From JAVKLU01 sp031538895 (lineage in GTDB: Bacteria > Pseudomonadota > Gammaproteobacteria > Burkholderiales > Burkholderiaceae): DNA of 43,261 bases. Numbering within the stretch: the stretch's first letter is position 1; each line of letters starts with the position of its first letter. The notes beneath the pieces are model-generated. The model saw only the letters and a list, made by a program, of their open reading frames with translations. It had not been told where the DNA came from and did not search any database. Below are positions 41,664 through 43,261 of this stretch, piece by piece. The position numbers and the translations under genes were made by a program. The DNA lies in the NCBI GenBank assembly GCA_031538895.1, contig JAVKLU010000021.1, positions 1-43,261 on the forward strand. Direction: 5' to 3'.

Positions 41664-43261
41664 ATGCCATTCTTTCCCGACCCTTTACAATCAGTAACAC
41701 CAGCACAGGACGTAGAGGAGCGTTTAGTGCAGGCGATGGACTTACATAAAAAAGGAGAATGGCAAGCCGCACAAGTTTTGTACTTAGGGATTTTGGATGA
41801 ACAGATTAGTCATCCCGTGGCCTTACACAATTTAGGCTTGATTTACATTCGCAACTATCACTTTCCTGCGGGTAATGCAATGTTGCAGCGCTCCTTGCAA
41901 TTAATGCCGGATTGGATTGAAGGCTATTACAACTATGCGCTAGTGTTGTTTGAACAAAAACACTTTGCGCATGCGATTGAAATTGCCGAAAAAATTCTGT
42001 CATTCAATCCCGCGAATGTCAACGTTTTAATCTTGCTAATTGATGCCTGCATTGCCAATAACCAACCTGATCGAACCATTCAATATGCGCAGCAATTAGC
42101 TAAAATTCAAACGAAAAATCTCGATTTGCAAGAGCGCATCGTTAATTTTCTGATCAAAGAAAAGCGTTATCCCGAGGCATTAAAACAAATCGATGTAGCG
42201 CTGACAGATTTTCCTAAACACGCTCCTTTGCATAAATTTAAAGCGCTATGCTTGTATCAGCAATTTCAATTAGATCAAGCCAAAAAATCCTGCTATCGTG
42301 CTTTGACGCTTGATGGCGATTTGGAGTTGATGAATTTTTTATTGGGTAATATTTTTCACCGCGAAGAAAATTTTCCTGAAGCCGCCGCACACTATCGCCA
42401 AGAACTAACCCGCCATCCACAACATCCGCAAATTCAATTGGCCCTTGCACAAAGTTTGTTACGACAAGGCAATTATTCAGAAGGTTTGAGCTTGCTTGAA
42501 TCACGTCAAGCATTTCTAGAATCGCGCTACCCTCATATTCCACGCTGGCGCGGTGGCGAGATCAAGAAAAATATTTTGATATTTGCTGATGACGGTTTAG
42601 GTAAGAACATCATGTGGTTGCGCTATTTGCCGATTGTCGCGCACCGCTTGCGCAACGATGCCAAAATTTATCTGGAGTTGCCCGATAACTTGGTCCCGCT
42701 TGTACAAGAGAGTAGTCTTGCGGCCAGTTGCACGCTGATATTCGGGCGCAATAATCAAGACGCAATAATCAAGGCTCAACTGAGCACTTGCGAACAATCG
42801 GTTTCATTGAGCAGTTTGGGATTTTTGATGGGAACTCGAACCGATAGCGTTCCTCAAAGCAAACGATATCTACACGTCCAACTGGCCCGAGTCACCAGCC
42901 TTTTGGAGCGCATGGGGTCATATGGTCAAACCTATTCCTATAGCGATTTTTCAACGCAAGCGATCAAAATTGGAATCGATTTTGGGAACGATAAAAACCC
43001 CATTCCATTTACCAAATGGCGCGGAATTATTCAAGCCTATCCAAAATTCTCGTTTTACAACTTGTCTGATTACACAAGCTCGCCTGAACTCATTCGACAA
43101 GACGTCAACTACCTTAAAGCCGCAGGCGAGATAGAAGACTACAGCGAAGTTTTACCGACAACGCATGATTTAGCCTGCTTTATTGCCAATCTGGATATTG
43201 TGATTTCAAGTGATGAAAACACGGCTCACTTAGCGTGCGCCTTGGGTATCACAAGCATTTA
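41664..43261 (+). CDS. TPR protein with glycosyltransferase-like C-terminal domain, 3' truncated by the window edge
   Basis: 532 codons without a stop from ATG 41664 to the edge. The N-terminal part (about 15-275) is a run of TPR-like helical repeats, for example HPVALHNLGLIYIRNYHFPAG, WIEGYYNYALVLFEQKHFAHA and FLLGNIFHREENFPEAAAHY, in the spacing of about 34 residues. The following part (about 295 onwards) has ILIFADDGLGKNIMWLRYLP, then a Rossmann-like stretch, and near the edge DLACFIANLDIVISSDENTAHLACALG, the nucleotide-sugar-binding pattern of GT-B enzymes (GT9/O-GlcNAc-transferase-like). Such TPR-GT fusions occur in bacterial glycosylation loci. Substrate unknown. The C-terminal end is not visible. 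Confidence 0.75.
   Translation, partial: MPFFPDPLQSVTPAQDVEERLVQAMDLHKKGEWQAAQVLYLGILDEQISHPVALHNLGLIYIRNYHFPAGNAMLQRSLQLMPDWIEGYYNYALVLFEQKHFAHAIEIAEKILSFNPANVNVLILLIDACIANNQPDRTIQYAQQLAKIQTKNLDLQERIVNFLIKEKRYPEALKQIDVALTDFPKHAPLHKFKALCLYQQFQLDQAKKSCYRALTLDGDLELMNFLLGNIFHREENFPEAAAHYRQELTRHPQHPQIQLALAQSLLRQGNYSEGLSLLESRQAFLESRYPHIPRWRGGEIKKNILIFADDGLGKNIMWLRYLPIVAHRLRNDAKIYLELPDNLVPLVQESSLAASCTLIFGRNNQDAIIKAQLSTCEQSVSLSSLGFLMGTRTDSVPQSKRYLHVQLARVTSLLERMGSYGQTYSYSDFSTQAIKIGIDFGNDKNPIPFTKWRGIIQAYPKFSFYNLSDYTSSPELIRQDVNYLKAAGEIEDYSEVLPTTHDLACFIANLDIVISSDENTAHLACALGITSI

Overview
The window is a mostly housekeeping chromosomal segment of a moderately AT-rich betaproteobacterium, most likely of the order Burkholderiales. 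The evidence is gene order as much as gene content. The blocks rplU-rpmA-obg-proB, murA-hisG and carA-(LysE exporter)-carB-greA are all arrangements I associate with Burkholderiales, and aceK, short-form hisG, a molybdopterin-domain-only CinA and YceF-type Maf fit. I cannot resolve the genus. No rRNA, tRNA, CRISPR array, phage gene or transposase gene was found.

Left part (1-13.8 kb, nearly all minus strand). At the very edge a truncated minus-strand gene starts (102 down to 1). Its 34 visible residues are an ESPR-type extended signal peptide, as found on large two-partner-secretion exoproteins. Next come ygfZ, maf/yceF and clpB, tightly packed, with clpB behind a heat-shock-like promoter. 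Upstream of clpB is a TpsB (FhaC/ShlB) outer-membrane transporter, so the secretion pair appears split around a housekeeping operon. A plus-strand cinA-like gene follows, then minus-strand pyrC, hisG, murA, proB, obg, rpmA and rplU (pyrimidine, histidine, peptidoglycan and proline synthesis, and ribosome assembly).

Middle part (13.9-28.4 kb). aceK, trxB, a DMT-family permease and purM lie on the plus strand. On the minus strand are a secreted Sel1-repeat protein, a 151-bp MITE-like element, rarA, dapE, valS and a two-gene remnant (permease plus double ATPase) of a nucleoside-type ABC importer.

Accessory patch (28.4-31.1 kb). Three small secreted or outer-membrane proteins of unknown role lie in loosely packed AT-rich DNA with hairpins, a good sigma70 promoter and a lone end of the same repeat family as the MITE.

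Right part (31.3-43.3 kb, all plus strand). carA, a LysE/RhtB exporter, carB, greA, a small conserved membrane protein, rsmE, dut, map, a lipoprotein, dcd, a polytopic membrane protein, and a TPR plus glycosyltransferase-like gene that runs off the edge. Carbamoyl-phosphate synthase (carAB), pyrC, dut and dcd together cover much of pyrimidine synthesis and dUTP control.

The least ordinary features are the split two-partner secretion locus, the MITE-like element with 16-bp terminal inverted repeats and a TTTA duplication exactly at the rarA stop codon, its solitary relative 10 kb away, and the reduced ABC importer. I found no convincing new multi-gene system.
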